This document shows, piece by piece, positions 34,080-46,019 of a stretch of DNA of 64,000 nt. Where the stretch lies: NCBI GenBank assembly GCA_027574665.1, contig CM050673.1, positions 8,231,420 to 8,295,419 on the forward strand, given 5' to 3'. The notes under the pieces were generated by a model. It saw only the letters and a program-made list of their open reading frames with translations, did not search any database and was not told where the DNA came from. A program made the translations under genes and the position numbers. Positions within the stretch are counted from its first letter, which is position 1, and every line of letters starts with the position of its first letter. Origin of the DNA: Rhynochetos jubatus (Eukaryota; Chordata; Aves; Eurypygiformes; Rhynochetidae).

Positions 34080-35060
34080 TCCAGGCCCCAGTGCAGACCA
34101 AATTTGAGGTCACTTCCAGGGGAAACCGGGGCTCCAGCGCAGGTCAAATTGGCGGTCACGTCCAGGAGAAATTCGGGCCAGAATCCAGGTTAAATTCAGA
34201 CCCGAGTCCATATGAAATTCAGGCCCAATTCAGCAGGCCTCATGACATTGCCTCATTGCAGTTAGGGATGAGAGGGAACTAAGACATCCCCTGACAGCCC
34301 TGAACCTTCTGGCAGTCTGGGGAGATCAGCACCAGCTGGGAATGCCAACAAGAGCCTGCCCCAATTAAGGCCAGGCTGGGAGATTGCTTAGGCCTGAAGT
34401 CAATTATCTTGTGACTCTCTAAATAGAGGGAGGCTCCATGGCTGACCCTTGCTTTCTCCTGGTCTGCAGGGGCTGCACCCAGCATGTCCCTTGGAGTGGG
34501 ATGGCACTCAGAGCTCCACACCCCCCAGTTTGGGAAAGGAGAGAGCAGTCGACATGGCCTGGGCTGAAAACACTCCTGGAGGCTCAGCTCTGCTCCTGTT
34601 GAGACATGCTGACATGTGACGGGAAGGCTTGCACCGGGCTCCAGAAGCGTTTGAACAGGTACCTTCCTAGCAAGATGTGTATCTCCACAGCCATTTCTGT
34701 CTCTGGTGGGGGGAGCGTGTGCGTGCAGCTGCGTGCCGGGAACTGTGTTAACCCTTTGCTGGAGCTGCTGTGCTGATGGATGGAGAGTCGGGACCCGCTG
34801 GGGAATGGTGTGATCTGACCGTGGGCCAGATGGGAACAGTGTGAAGGGACTTTGTGCAAAACTTGGGGGCAGCACCAGTTCAAAGCCCAAACTCCACAGG
34901 CTGTGATCCTGTCCCCAGTTCTTTAGGCATAAAGCGTTGATCTGATGTGGGGCCCGGGGTGGACCAAGCCGTGCGTGGATTTCTCTTGGGCGGAGTGCAG
35001 AAACGCGTGGGAATCGGAGGCCCCAGTGCAGGAGAGATATGAGGGACAGATGTTGGCCCT
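34080..35060 (+). repeat. Left copy of a roughly 1.1-kb duplicated segment
   Basis: Matches 60450-61620 in the same orientation with scattered differences, about 8% in a 60-base stretch near 34261 that I compared by eye. It contains CTAAATAGAGGGAGGCTCCA and GCACCCAGCATGTCCCTTGG. Its origin is unknown. It could derive from an old LTR, but no PBS or terminal repeat is visible. Confidence 0.85.
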
Positions 35061-35340
35061 CTTCTTGAATTTCTCGTGGACCTGGGCTGGATTTTGGTTG
35101 CTCTTGGGCCTGAATTTCTCCTGGACTTGGGCTGCATTTTAGGCCTGAATTTCTCCTGGACTTGGACTGGATTTAGACTCTATTTTCTCCTGGACGTGGG
35201 CTGGGATTTCTCCTGGACGTGGGCTGGAAGATCTCCTGGAATTCAGGTGGCATATCTCCTGGATTTGGACTGGAATTTTTGCTGCAAGTAGGTTGGAATT
35301 TCTCAAGGAGTTGGGCTGCTCTTTAGGCTGGACTTCTTGA
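35060..35340 (+). repeat. Short piece of the degenerate TTTCTCCTGGACTTGGGCTG array
   Basis: Successive copies of GAATTTCTCCTGGACTTGGG with spacing of roughly 30 bp. Same family as 58195-60360. Confidence 0.8.
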
Positions 35341-35399
35341 CTTGGATGGAATTTGGCCCTAATTTCGGCTGGGGGCGGGGCTTAAGGGCCGGGGACCAT

Positions 35400-38300
35400 G
35401 GGAGAAAGAAAGTGTTCCCTCATGTTCTGCTCCTCTCTGCCCTGTACATGCTGCTCGGTGTCCCTGCCGGCCCGTCTCTCTCTCTCCGTCCTTCTCTTGC
35501 TCTCGCTGTCCCTGTTGTCTTGCTCACGGCTGTCGTTTTTTTTCGCTGTGTATCTCGCTGTCTCTGCCCTCCTTCCATTCATCCCTTGCTCTCTCTGACC
35601 CCTTGTGCTGGTCCCTGCCCCTTTGGTTCTTTCTCTCCCTGCAGGACTCCTCATCTCTCTCTCTCTTCCCCCCCGCAAGCTGCTGTCCTTCTCACGGTTT
35701 CTCCCTTTCTCCCATGGTCATCACTCTTGTCTGTCCCTCTGTCCTGCTTCCTGTCCCATTGTTTCTCCCTGTATCCCTTAGTCCTGCTCCCTGCCCACAT
35801 TTCTGTGCCTCTGTCCTGTTGACTCTCCCACTTTTCCCTCCGTCTCCATCCTGCTGCTGCTCTCTCTGCCCTGCTCCCTCCCTGCTGCTCTTTCTGCCTC
35901 TTTTTCTCTGGCCCTGCTGCTTTTTTCTCCATCTCTGTCCAGATCCCTGACCCTTTTTTCCCTTGCTGTCCTTCTGCCCTGCTTCCTCTCCCTGTCTTTT
36001 CTGTTTGTCTCTCTCTGGCCCATTCCCTCTCCCATACCTGTGTCCAGCTCGCTGTCCCTTCTTTCCTTTCAGTCTTCCACAGTGTTTTTCCCTTCCTCCT
36101 CCTTGTCTCTCTCCCACTGCCCATCGCAGTTGCTTTTCCCTCTAGCGCTGTCCTGCTCTCTGTCCCTTTACTCTCTCTCTCGTTCTCTGACGCTCCCTGG
36201 GCCGTGTTTCATTCCCCCTGTCTCTGCTGTGCGGCCCGTCGCTCTTTTTCCCCTCTTCCACCCCTGTATCCTGCTCCCTGACCTCGGTTCTCTTTGCCTT
36301 TGTTCTGCCCCCATCCCTTTTTCCTTCTCATTCCATCTCTGTCCCACTGGCGATATCCCTGTCCTGCTCCACGTCTCTTTATTTGTGCCTGTCTCTTGCA
36401 CTCTCCTGCCTCCCTGGCCCTTTTTCTTCTCTCTGCATCGCCCTGTCTCGCTCCCTGGCCCCGTCTGTCTCTGACGGTCTCTGTCCTGCTCTGTGTCCTC
36501 CTTTTCCCCGTCTCTCACCGGGGGGTTCCTGCCATCCCCCAGGCTTCTTCCTGCCTTTATTTGTTCTTCCCGTTCTTCTGCCCCGATGCTTCTGTCCCCA
36601 CCTTTGTCCTGCCCCTTGTTACCGCTCACTGTGCCTCTGTCCTGCTTCCTGGTCCTGTGTTTTCTGTCTGTATTTCTCTGTCCCGCTGCCTGTCCAGTCG
36701 TTTCCTGCTCTCCCTCCCTGCCCAGCCAGCTCTCCCCTTTTCCCTTCCTTTCCTCCTCTCCCCTGCTCCTTGGCCCTTTTTTCCCCTCCCTCTCCATCCT
36801 CTCCCCCTTTGCTGGGGTTTTAGTTCTCAGTTTTTCCTGTCTCTGCAGATCTGACCTTTTATTTGTTTCTCAATCCCATTCTCCCCTTCCCTATCCTGTT
36901 TTTCTCCCTGGCTGTATGTCCTGCACCCTGTCGCCATCTCTGTCCCTCCATTGTCCTTCCTCTCCTTCCCCCCGCTGCCTCTCTCCCCCTCTGTCCTGCT
37001 CACTGACCCTACATGTTCTCGCTCCAGCTCTGCAGGGCCTCTCGGCCCCATTTTTCTTGGCTTCTCTCCCCCCTCTGGCTGTTTCTGACCTTTCTGTCTC
37101 TGCTCCTCGGTCTCCTCCCTTGGCTTCTTTTTCTCTCTCCTGTCCTCTGCCCTGCTCCCATCACGGCATTTTCTTCTTCCCTTTCTCTGCCCTGCTCCCC
37201 ATCCCTCTTTTTCTTTCTCTGCCCCGCTGCACTGCTCCCTGGCCTTCCTTCCCCACCCTCCACCCCTCCATCATTATCCTTGTGTCCCTTGTCATCTCTC
37301 TACTCCTCTGTCCTACTCCCCATCCCTGATTTTCCTATTCCATTTCTCTACGCAGCTTTTGGTCCCTGCTTTTCCTCTGGCTCCGTCTCCCTGTCCTTGT
37401 TCCTGTTGCTCTCGCTTGCTCTCTATCTATCCCAGTGTGCTGTTCCTCATCCCTGTGTTTCTCTGGATCCCATTTTCTTGCTCCCTGTCCCTCCCCTCTA
37501 TCCCTCTCTCCTTCCTCCCACCCGGATTTTCCCCTCTCCATCCCTCTGCTCCCATTGCTCCTTTCTCCATCCCTCAGTCCTGCTCCCTGCCCCTTTTCTC
37601 CTCTTGCTGTCCTCCTGTCCCGCTCCCTCTCCTGTTATTCTGCCTTTGTCCCTCTGTCCTGGTGCCTGTTTCCTGCTTTCTAGGAGTATCCCCCAGTCTG
37701 TCCAGCTGTCCCCATTCTCCTCCTTCTCTTCCCTGCTCCAGCCCTATTTTCTTCTCCTCCCTCTCTGTCCTGCAGCCCATCAGCATCTTTTTTCCTTCTC
37801 CATCTCTGTCTTCACCTGCATTTGGTCCCCCCCAGCCCCACCCCTAGTCCCTCTGTCCTCTTCCTTTCCCTGCTCTTTGTCTCTGCACATCCCACACAGT
37901 TCCTGTCTCTCTGCCCTCGAGCCTTCCTTTTCCTTCCTTCTTTATCTCCGCATTCCTCTCTCCTGCTGCTCCTCAGTGCTTTCCTTCTGTTTCTCTGTCC
38001 TGCTCCCTGGCCCTTACGACCATCCATCCCTCTGGCCCGTTGCCCGTTGTTAGTTTTGCCAGCTGCATCCCACCGCCCTGCTTCCCATTCGTCTCCTCTG
38101 GCTCCGTCCTCCTGACCTGCTCCCTGGAGGGATTTTCCCTTTCCCCAGCTCCGACCCGCTCCCCACCCCTCTCTGTTTCTCTCTGTCACCCTTCCCAGTT
38201 CCCTGTGCCCCTCTCTCTGCAGTCTCGTGTCCCGGTCCCCGTCCCTCTCTGTGCCGCTCCATCCCTGTCCCTGGCCTCGTGCCTGGTTTTCCTTGCTCCG

Positions 38301-38650
38301 TGCCTGTCCCGCTGCCCAGCACTGGCCGGTTCCTTTTCCTGACTTGTTTGGGGTGTTTTCTCCTCTCTTGGTGGCTCTGCTGCTGTTCTTGCCCCTGATG
38401 TTTTCCCTCTCCCCGTGCCCTGCCCTGCTGGCTGTCCCCTCCCCCAGTGTCCTGCTGGCTCTTCCCCGTCCTCTCTGGGGACGTTTCCCCTCGCTCTATC
38501 CCTCTGGCTGCTCCCTGGCAGGATTTGGTTGTTGTCTGGAGTTCCGCTCAGCCCGGCGCTATTTTGTCGTTCCCCGTCTCTCTCTGCTGCTCCCCGTCCT
38601 CCCCTGTCTCTCTCCTTTTCCTCTTCCTGTCCCTCTGCTTTTCCCTACCC
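35400..38650 (+). repeat. Polypyrimidine tract, degenerate CT-rich minisatellite
   Basis: About 3.2 kb in which the plus strand is almost entirely C and T, with recurring CTGTCCTGCTCCCTGTCCC and TTTTCCCTCTC motifs. Strand asymmetry is extreme. Long open frames on both strands (Ser/Leu/Pro-rich on plus, Arg/Glu/Gly-rich on minus) follow from this composition. No unit length is regular enough to state. Confidence 0.85.
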
Positions 38651-38855
38651 TGCTACCCACAGCCAGGATTCTGCTCCCAAAGGGCCCCACATGTCCAACA
38701 CCAGGTGAGATTAAAGACAGCTGTAATGTCTTCTCCTGTCCTCAGGGATCAGTTGATCCCCCGTTGTTCAGCAGCAGCAGCATTTCCCACCCACTGAGCC
38801 CACAGTGAAGAAGCCCATTCCCACCCAGACAACAGTTTTCCCCTTAAACTTACGC
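38650..38855. other. Short unique stretch between the CT tract and duplication unit 1
   Basis: About 200 bp of ordinary composition found only once in the window. Nothing recognised in it. Confidence 0.5.
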
Positions 38856-39539
38856 TGATCATCCTCAACTGTCCTCCAGGGACCCAGGGTGTCACTGGCA
38901 AAGGACAGAGCTGCTCAGCTGTGCCCTCCTGGGTGTTGGTGTAGAGTTCTGTCAGCAAAGACAGGAGAGTCTGGTCCTGCCGCTTTGCAGGACGGGCAGA
39001 AGCTCCCAAAAAATTGCTGAGGTGTTTCTCAACATTGCCTGTCACCGTTATCTCCTTCTGGACTGCTGTGAGCCAGCAGCTTTTATTGCATTAAGCCTCG
39101 AGTTCCTGCTGCAAAGCCACCGTCTCAGCCCTCAGGTGAGGGTTGATATGCTGTGGGGCTTTGGCCATCGCCCCTGTTCCTCATGGGTTCCAGCTGGGGC
39201 TGGGGCAGCCCCAGGTGTGGCCCGTGAGGCTGAGGATGGGGCCAGCCCTGCACGGGGCGGGGCTCCAGCTACAAAGGGGCTGCCTGGGAAGCAGTGCTGT
39301 TGAGGGGGCAGGGGAAGCTCGGAGATGGAAGGAGTGGTAAAGGGTTCCTGCTCTTCAGAGCTGTGGTGAGTCCTGTCATGTCTCCTGTCCACCCCACTCT
39401 CTCTGCTTTCCTGCCCTCGGTCTCTGCTTCTGCCTCCTCCTGTGCTGGTCACTGGGCTGGCTGGCTCCCTGACATTTGATTCTTTTCTGCTGACTCTGCT
39501 CTCTGCCTCTTCACCCATTCATTATTTTTGGTTTCCCTC

Positions 39540-40680
39540 CATCTCTCTCTGTCCTGTACTTGGGTGATTTAGAAATTTCTAGTCTGTGTTTCCATGCCGT
39601 TAGCTTCCTGTTCCATATTATCAGGGTCCTTTCTAGCTGTCTCCCTGTTCTGTAACCCTCTGTTTCTTGTATCAAATCACTTTTCAAACGTTTGTCGTGT
39701 GTTGTCCCTTATCCATTTCCCTGTTTCGATGTTGTGATTCTGGTCTGTTTCTTGTACTCGGTTTCTTTTTAAAATTCCTTCCGCTTCTCCCTCTCTTTAG
39801 CGCCCTTTCTTGAATTTATTTCAATGTCTTCATTCCTTACATCTTCTCTGTATTTCTTCTGCCTTATTGCTATTGGCATTTTCAGGGTATTTTTAAAGTG
39901 TTAAATTCCTTAAGGACAGCCAGTAAGAGGTTGTGTTTTGGGTTCGTGCTGATTACACCGGTGTTTAACCCAAAATCTACGAGTAGTCATGGTGGGCTTT
40001 TCTATTGCATGTTATCAGTAGTTTTATTAGTATTGTTACTCTATTCTTTGCCTTTTAAGTTGCTACTCTCTTCCCTTGTGAGCTTTCTCGTCTCTTTCTC
40101 TGGCTCTCCTGCCCCTGTATAGGAGGGGGAGGTGAGCGAGTGGCCGTTCGGAGCTCTGTTGCTGGCTGGGTTAAATGACGACAGTCCTGTCTTGTGCCCC
40201 AGGTGGGGCCCGAGGGGTTGAGATAGTGACAGATCATCCGATTCAAGTAAGTATGACCACGTAAGTATGATAATTAGTTCCAGGAATTAGAGTGAAGATG
40301 GACAAACGTTCTGGGAAATGCCGCGCGTACCCTATGTACGCGAGGGGAGGCTGATGCAACGTACGGCAGGCACGAGAGGTGGAGCGATCCCCTGAACAGC
40401 ACTGTCTGCGATCGAGTGGATGCAGTTTCTTAATGTTGTGTTGGTGGGAAGAGGGTTATCCCTTGTTTTGGTGACCTGGGTGGGACAGCGCTTCCGAATC
40501 TCTGTAAAGGAATCTTTCCTAGTCCCTAGCGCAGGTTTAGATCTGAGGTTTGGGGTGTTGTAAAGTGCAGAAATACCGCTCGACAGGCCCAGAATGTTTG
40601 CTCTCAGCCTGCTCCTTGTACGGACCCACCCCAGGCTGGTTTCAAACCCAGTCAAGCTAATCATGCAGAGACCTATTCAA
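39540..40680 (+). mobile_element. Endogenous retrovirus fossil in unit 1: LTR end, PBS and leader
   Basis: GCTGGCTGGGTTAAATGACG, then at about 40193-40208 a sequence resembling a tRNA-Lys-type primer binding site (compare TGGCGCCCAACGTGGGGC), then GAGGGGTTGAGATAGTGACA. I recall this layout from avian Lys-primed ERVs. The LTR would lie to the left and the leader to the right. It is a broken fragment with no intact gene, and its left border is uncertain. Confidence 0.5.
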
Positions 40681-40689
40681 CAAAGAGTG

Positions 40690-41105
40690 ATTAATTAATG
40701 AAGCACAGGTGCTTTGCTAGACAAAAGGTAAACCCTTAATTGTACCTCTCAAAGTCTGTCTCAGAATTGTGCAGGACAGAAATGGCAGAAGAGTGATTAC
40801 GGAGACGGCGACCCGAAGAAGACCCTGTAGCTGAACCGAGGCTCGGAACCAGAACAGAAGAATGCAGCTGAGACGGGGGATTGTGGTGGTCTTTGGGAAA
40901 CGATGAACTCTGGGGACTGAAAGGCCGAGTGGAAATATACAAAGACTTTGGACCTTCTGTAATGGGTATTGATTGAACGGTGTAAAAACTGTGTGAGATC
41001 TTGGGCCATTGGCCACTCTCTGAGGTGGTGGCCCAACTCTGAGTTTTGATCAAATAAATAGCATACCTCGAGCCACCCGCTTTGTCTGGGGAAGAATTTT
41101 TAACA
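40690..41105 (+). mobile_element. LTR-like segment in unit 1
   Basis: Ends TTTGTCTGGGGAAGAATTTT-TAACA with an AATAAA at 41053, a layout like the R-U5 end of an avian LTR. Copies lie in unit 2 (ends about 48368) and unit 3 (ends about 56292). The left border and family are unresolved. It could belong to the same fossil as the preceding entry or be a solo LTR. Confidence 0.35.
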
Positions 41106-41109
41106 CTCG

Positions 41110-42640
41110 TGCCGCCTGGGACTCGGGGCGTCCCTGGACTCTGAAGGTAAGAGCCATTCCTTCTTTTGCAGGAATGCTGGCCCGCCTCGAAAGGGACCCC
41201 GGCTCGGCACGCTGGCCCGCCGCTCTCGGTGTCACGGCGCCTCCTCACCGCCTGGGACTTGGGGTGTCCCCGCGCTCTGAAGGTACGAGGCATTCCTTCC
41301 TTTGCAGAGACGCTGGGGTGCCTTGAAAGGGGCCCCCGGCTCGCTGCTCTGGGTCTCGTGCCCCTCTTTGTCTTGTGGCGCGCCTCGCCACCGCTCTGGG
41401 TGTCGCGGTGTGCCTCGCCGCTGCTCTTGGTCTCAGTGCTGCTCTTGATCTCGTGGCGCCTCCTTGCCGCCTGGGACTTGGGGTGTCCCTGGACTCTGAA
41501 GGTAGGAGGCTTTCCTTCTTTGCAGGGATGCTGGCCAGCCACGAAATCGCCACCGCTCTGGGTGTCGTGCCGCTCTTGTTGCGGTGCTTTGGGTTTCACG
41601 CCTCTCTTGGAGTCTGCGCGCCTCGCCGCCGCTCTGGGTCTTGCACCGCTGTTGGTGTGGTGGTGCGACTCACTGCTGCTCTTGGTCTCGGCGCTGCTCT
41701 CGGTCTCGGCGTGCCTCCTTGCCGCCTGGGGCCCAGGGCGTTACTGGACTCTGAAGGTAAGAGGCATTCCTTTGTTTGCAAGGACGCTGGCCCACCTCAA
41801 AAGGGGCCCCGGCTCGGAGTTCTGGCCCGCCGCTCTTGGTGTCGCGGCACCTACTTGCTGCTTCGGACTTGGGCCGTCCCTGGACTCTGAAGGTAGAACA
41901 CATTCCTTCCTTTGCAGGGATGCTGGCCCGCCTCGAAAGGGGCCCCGGCTCGGCGCGCCGTCCCGCCGCTTCGGACTCAGACTCAGACTTCACCTCGACT
42001 TGGACTAGGACTTGCCTTCTCCTCGAAGTCGCCTCGGACTCGGAAGGTAAGAGGCATTCCTTCCTTCGCAGGGTCGCGGGCCTGCCTCGGAAGGAGCCCT
42101 GACTCGACGCGCCTCACGCCACCTCGGACTCGGCAGGTAAGAGGCGTTCCTTCCTCTGCAGGGACCCGCCTCCGCCTCGGACCCGCCTCCGCCTCGGACT
42201 CACACGGTGGGAGGCGTTCCTTCCTTTGCAGGGGTGTGGGACTGCCTCGGACTCGCCTCCGCCTCGGACTCGCCTCCGCCTCTCCTCAGACTCGGACGGT
42301 AAGAGGCATTCCTTCCTTTGCAGCGCCGTGGGCCTGCCTCGAAAGGAGCTCTGGCTTGGCGATCGGGGTCTCTTGTTGCTCTTGGTGCTGTGGTGGGCCT
42401 CGTTGCCGCTCGGGGTGTTGCGCCGCCGTTGTGGGTCTCGTGCCGCTCTTGGAGTCGATGCGCCTCGTTGCCGCTCGGGGTGTTGCGCCGCCGTTGAGGG
42501 TCTCGCGCTGCTCTTGGAGTGCTGCTGCACTTCGCTGCCGCTCTTGGTCTGGGCGCCGGTCTTGGTGTTGTGGCGCCTCCTGGCCCCCTCGCATTGGGGG
42601 CGTCCCTGCACGCCTAAGTTCAGAGTCATTCCTTCCGTTG
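41110..42640 (+). repeat. Splice-cassette repeat field, unit 1
   Basis: Nine clear copies and a tenth weaker one of GGACTCTGAAG + GTAAGAGGCATTCCTTCCTT + TGCAG + GGACGCTGGCCCGCCTCGAA, with variants. The middle 25 nt run from a consensus 5' splice site (GTAAGAG) to a pyrimidine tract and CAG; examples are 41147-41171, 41283-41307 and 42299-42323. Spacing varies from about 70 to 250 bp, and the intervening sequence is itself low-complexity (GCCGCTCTTGGTCTCG, GCCTCGGACTCGCCTCC). One weak copy near 42606-42650 lacks a GT. Confidence 0.85.
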
Positions 42641-42942
42641 GAGGGACGTGGGCCTGCTTGGGGAGCTGGGCTAGATTGGCACGGGCAGTTCTCCTGGAGA
42701 GCAGGAGGAGTGTGTCCTGGACTTGGCCTGGAATTTCTCCTGGACTTGGGCTGCATTTGAGGCTGCAATTTTGACTGGGCTTGGGCCTGAATTTCTCCTG
42801 AACGGGGGTTGGAATCGCTCTTAGAATTCACATGCAACATGGCCGGGCTTTGAACTGACATTTCTGCTGCACGTACGCTGGAATTGCTCGAGACGTGGGG
42901 CTGCTTCTTAGGCAGGAGTTATTAGTGACCTGGCATGCAATT

Positions 42943-45464
42943 AGGGGCGAGGGGGCGGGGCTTAAGGGGCGAGGGGGCGGGGCTAAAGGGGCGAGGGGGC
43001 GGGGCTAAAGGGGCGAGGGGGCGGGGCTTAAGGGGCGAGGGGGCGGGGCTTAAGGGGCGAGGGGGCGGGGCTTAAGGGGCGAGGGGGCGGGGCTTAAGGG
43101 GCGAGGGGGCGGGGCTTAAGGGGCGAGGGGGCGGGGCTTAAGGGGCGAGGGGGCGGGGCTTAAGGGGCGAGGGGGCGGGGCTTAAGGGGCGAGGGGGCGG
43201 GGCTTAAGGGGCGAGGGGGCGGGGCTTAAGGGGCGAGGGGGCGGGGCTTAAGGGGCGAGGGGGCGGGGCTTAAGGGGCGAGGGGGCGGGGCTTAAGGGGC
43301 GAGGGGGCGGGGCTTAAGGGGCGAGGGGGCGGGGCTTAAGGGGCGAGGGGGCGGGGCTTAAGGGGCGAGGGGGCGGGGCTTAAGGGGCGAGGGGGCGGGG
43401 CTTAAGGGGCGAGGGGGCGGGGCTTAAGGGGCGAGGGGGCGGGGCTTAAGGGGCGAGGGGGCGGGGCTTAAGGGGCGAGGGGGCGGGGCTTAAGGGGCGA
43501 GGGGGCGGGGCTTAAGGGGCGAGGGGGCGGGGCTTAAGGGGCGAGGGGGCGGGGCTTAAGGGGCGAGGGGGCGGGGCTTAAGGGGCGAGGGGGCGGGGCT
43601 TAAGGGGCGAGGGGGCGGGGCTTAAGGGGCGAGGGGGCGGGGCTTAAGGGGCGAGGGGGCGGGGCTTAAGGGGCGAGGGGGCGGGGCTTAAGGGGCGAGG
43701 GGGCGGGGCTTAAGGGGCGAGGGGGCGGGGCTTAAGGGGCGAGGGGGCGGGGCTTAAGGGGCGAGGGGGCGGGGCTTAAGGGGCGAGGGGGCGGGGCTTA
43801 AGGGGCGAGGGGGCGGGGCTTAAGGGGCGAGGGGGCGGGGCTTAAGGGGCGAGGGGGCGGGGCTTAAGGGGCGAGGGGGCGGGGCTTAAGGGGCGAGGGG
43901 GCGGGGCTTAAGGGGCGAGGGGGCGGGGCTTAAGGGGCGAGGGGGCGGGGCTTAAGGGGCGAGGGGGCGGGGCTTAAGGGGCGAGGGGGCGGGGCTTAAG
44001 GGGCGAGGGGGCGGGGCTAAAGGGGCGAGGGGGCGGGGCTAAAGGGGCGAGGGGGCGGGGCTAAAGGGGCGAGGGGGCGGGGCTTAAGGGGCGAGGGGGC
44101 GGGGCTAAAGGGGCGAGGGGGCGGGGCTAAAGGGGCGAGGGGGCGGGGCTAAAGGGGCGAGGGGGCGGGGCTTAAGGGGCGAGGGGGCGGGGCTTAAGGG
44201 GCGAGGGGGCGGGGCTAAAGGGGCGAGGGGGCGGGGCTAAAGGGGCGAGGGGGCGGGGCTAAAGGGGCGAGGGGGCGGGGCTAAAGGGGCGAGGGGGCGG
44301 GGCTAAAGGGGCGAGGGGGCGGGGCTAAAGGGGCGAGGGGGCGGGGCTAAAGGGGCGAGGGGGCGGGGCTAAAGGGGCGAGGGGGCGGGGCTAAAGGGGC
44401 GAGGGGGCGGGGCTTAAGGGGCGAGGGGGCGGGGCTAAAGGGGCGAGGGGGCGGGGCTTAAGGGGCGAGGGGGCGGGGCTTAAGGGGCGAGGGGGCGGGG
44501 CTTAAGGGGCGAGGGGGCGGGGCTTAAGGGGCGAGGGGGCGGGGCTTAAGGGGCGAGGGGGCGGGGCTTAAGGGGCGAGGGGGCGGGGCTTAAGGGGCGA
44601 GGGGGCGGGGCTTAAGGGGCGAGGGGGCGGGGCTTAAGGGGCGAGGGGGCGGGGCTTAAGGGGCGAGGGGGCGGGGCTAAAGGGGCGAGGGGGCGGGGCT
44701 AAAGGGGCGAGGGGGCGGGGCTAAAGGGGCGAGGGGGCGGGGCTAAAGGGGCGAGGGGGCGGGGCTAAAGGGGCGAGGGGGCGGGGCTAAAGGGGCGAGG
44801 GGGCGGGGCTAAAGGGGCGAGGGGGCGGGGCTAAAGGGGCGAGGGGGCGGGGCTAAAGGGGCGAGGGGGCGGGGCTAAAGGGGCGAGGGGGCGGGGCTAA
44901 AGGGGCGAGGGGGCGGGGCTAAAGGGGCGAGGGGGCGGGGCTAAAGGGGCGAGGGGGCGGGGCTAAAGGGGCGAGGGGGCGGGGCTAAAGGGGCGAGGGG
45001 GCGGGGCTTAAGGGGCGAGGGGGCGGGGCTTAAGGGGCGAGGGGGCGGGGCTTAAGGGGCGAGGGGGCGGGGCTTAAGGGGCGAGGGGGCGGGGCTTAAG
45101 GGGCGAGGGGGCGGGGCTTAAGGGGCGAGGGGGCGGGGCTTAAGGGGCGAGGGGGCGGGGCTTAAGGGGCGAGGGGGCGGGGCTTAAGGGGCGAGGGGGC
45201 GGGGCTTAAGGGGCGAGGGGGCGGGGCTTAAGGGGCGAGGGGGCGGGGCTAAAGGGGCGAGGGGGCGGGGCTAAAGGGGCGAGGGGGCGGGGCTAAAGGG
45301 GCGAGGGGGCGGGGCTTAAGGGGCGAGGGGGCGGGGCTAAAGGGGCGAGGGGGCGGGGCTAAAGGGGCGAGGGGGCGGGGCTAAAGGGGCGAGGGGGCGG
45401 GGCTAAAGGGGCGAGGGGGCGGGGCCCAAGGGGCGAGGGGGCGGGGCTTAAGGGGCTCGGGGGC
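42943..45464 (+). repeat. 22-bp GC-box minisatellite, array 1 (about 114 copies)
   Basis: Perfect or near-perfect head-to-tail copies of GGGGCGAGGGGGCGGGGC plus TTAA or TAAA. Each copy carries a GGGGCGGGGC Sp1-type GC box, two CpGs and four G runs able to form a G-quadruplex. TTAA and TAAA variants occur in blocks rather than at random. There are no spacers, so this is not a CRISPR array. Confidence 0.97.
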
Positions 45465-46019
45465 GCTGGAATTTCCCTGGCCCTTCAGCCCCAACGTCTC
45501 CTCCCCTCGGGCTGGGTTTAGGCTGCAGTTTCGACTCGATTTTGGCGTGAATTTCTCCTGCACTTGGGGCCCAATTTCTGCCGGACCAAGGCTGGAATTT
45601 CTATTGGACTGGGCCTCGAATTTATACTGGAAGCGGGCCTCAAGCCAGTCCAAATACGGGACACATTCAGGCCCAGGTCCAAATGAAAACGAAGCCAAAG
45701 GCCAAGAGAAATTCACACCTAAATCCAGGAGTAACTCCAGCATAAATCCAGCCCACGGCCAGGACCAATTTGGGCTCAAATCCAGGACAAGTTCCCGTCC
45801 AAATCCTGGACAAATTTTGGTGCAAGTGCAGGAGAAACTGTGGCCAATTCTAGGCGAAATTCCAGCCCAAGTGCAGCAGAAATTCCAGTCGAAGCCCCAG
45901 AGACAGTCCACCCTAACAGCGAGAGAAATTTGGGCCCAAGTCCAGTGGAAATTGCAGCCCCAGTGGAGGAGAAATTTCAGCCCAGGTCCACACGAGATTG
46001 AGGCACAAGCCCAGGAGGG
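45465..46019 (+). repeat. Unit tail: degenerate CCAGGAGAAATTC array, unit 1
   Basis: Contains GAATTTCTCCTGCACTTGGG in one direction near its left end and the reverse complement type (GAAATTCCAGCCCAAGTGCA) further right, so the degenerate family occurs in both orientations here. The copy in unit 2 is at 53412-53966. Confidence 0.8.

Noticed and set aside
37013-38053. 346-codon plus-strand frame and other long frames in 35.4-38.8 kb
   Set aside because: Ser/Leu/Pro-only or Arg/Glu/Gly-only translations caused by the polypyrimidine composition.
39022-39303. 93-codon frame conserved in all three units
   Set aside because: The units are about 99% identical, so conservation is uninformative; the protein matches nothing I recognise.
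41166-42008. 280-codon frame, present also in unit 2 and partly in unit 3
   Set aside because: Driven by the splice-cassette repeat; its presence in several units follows from their near identity and is no evidence of selection.
42943-45464. CRISPR-like regular array
   Set aside because: Repeats abut with no unique spacers, in a vertebrate genome; it is a minisatellite.
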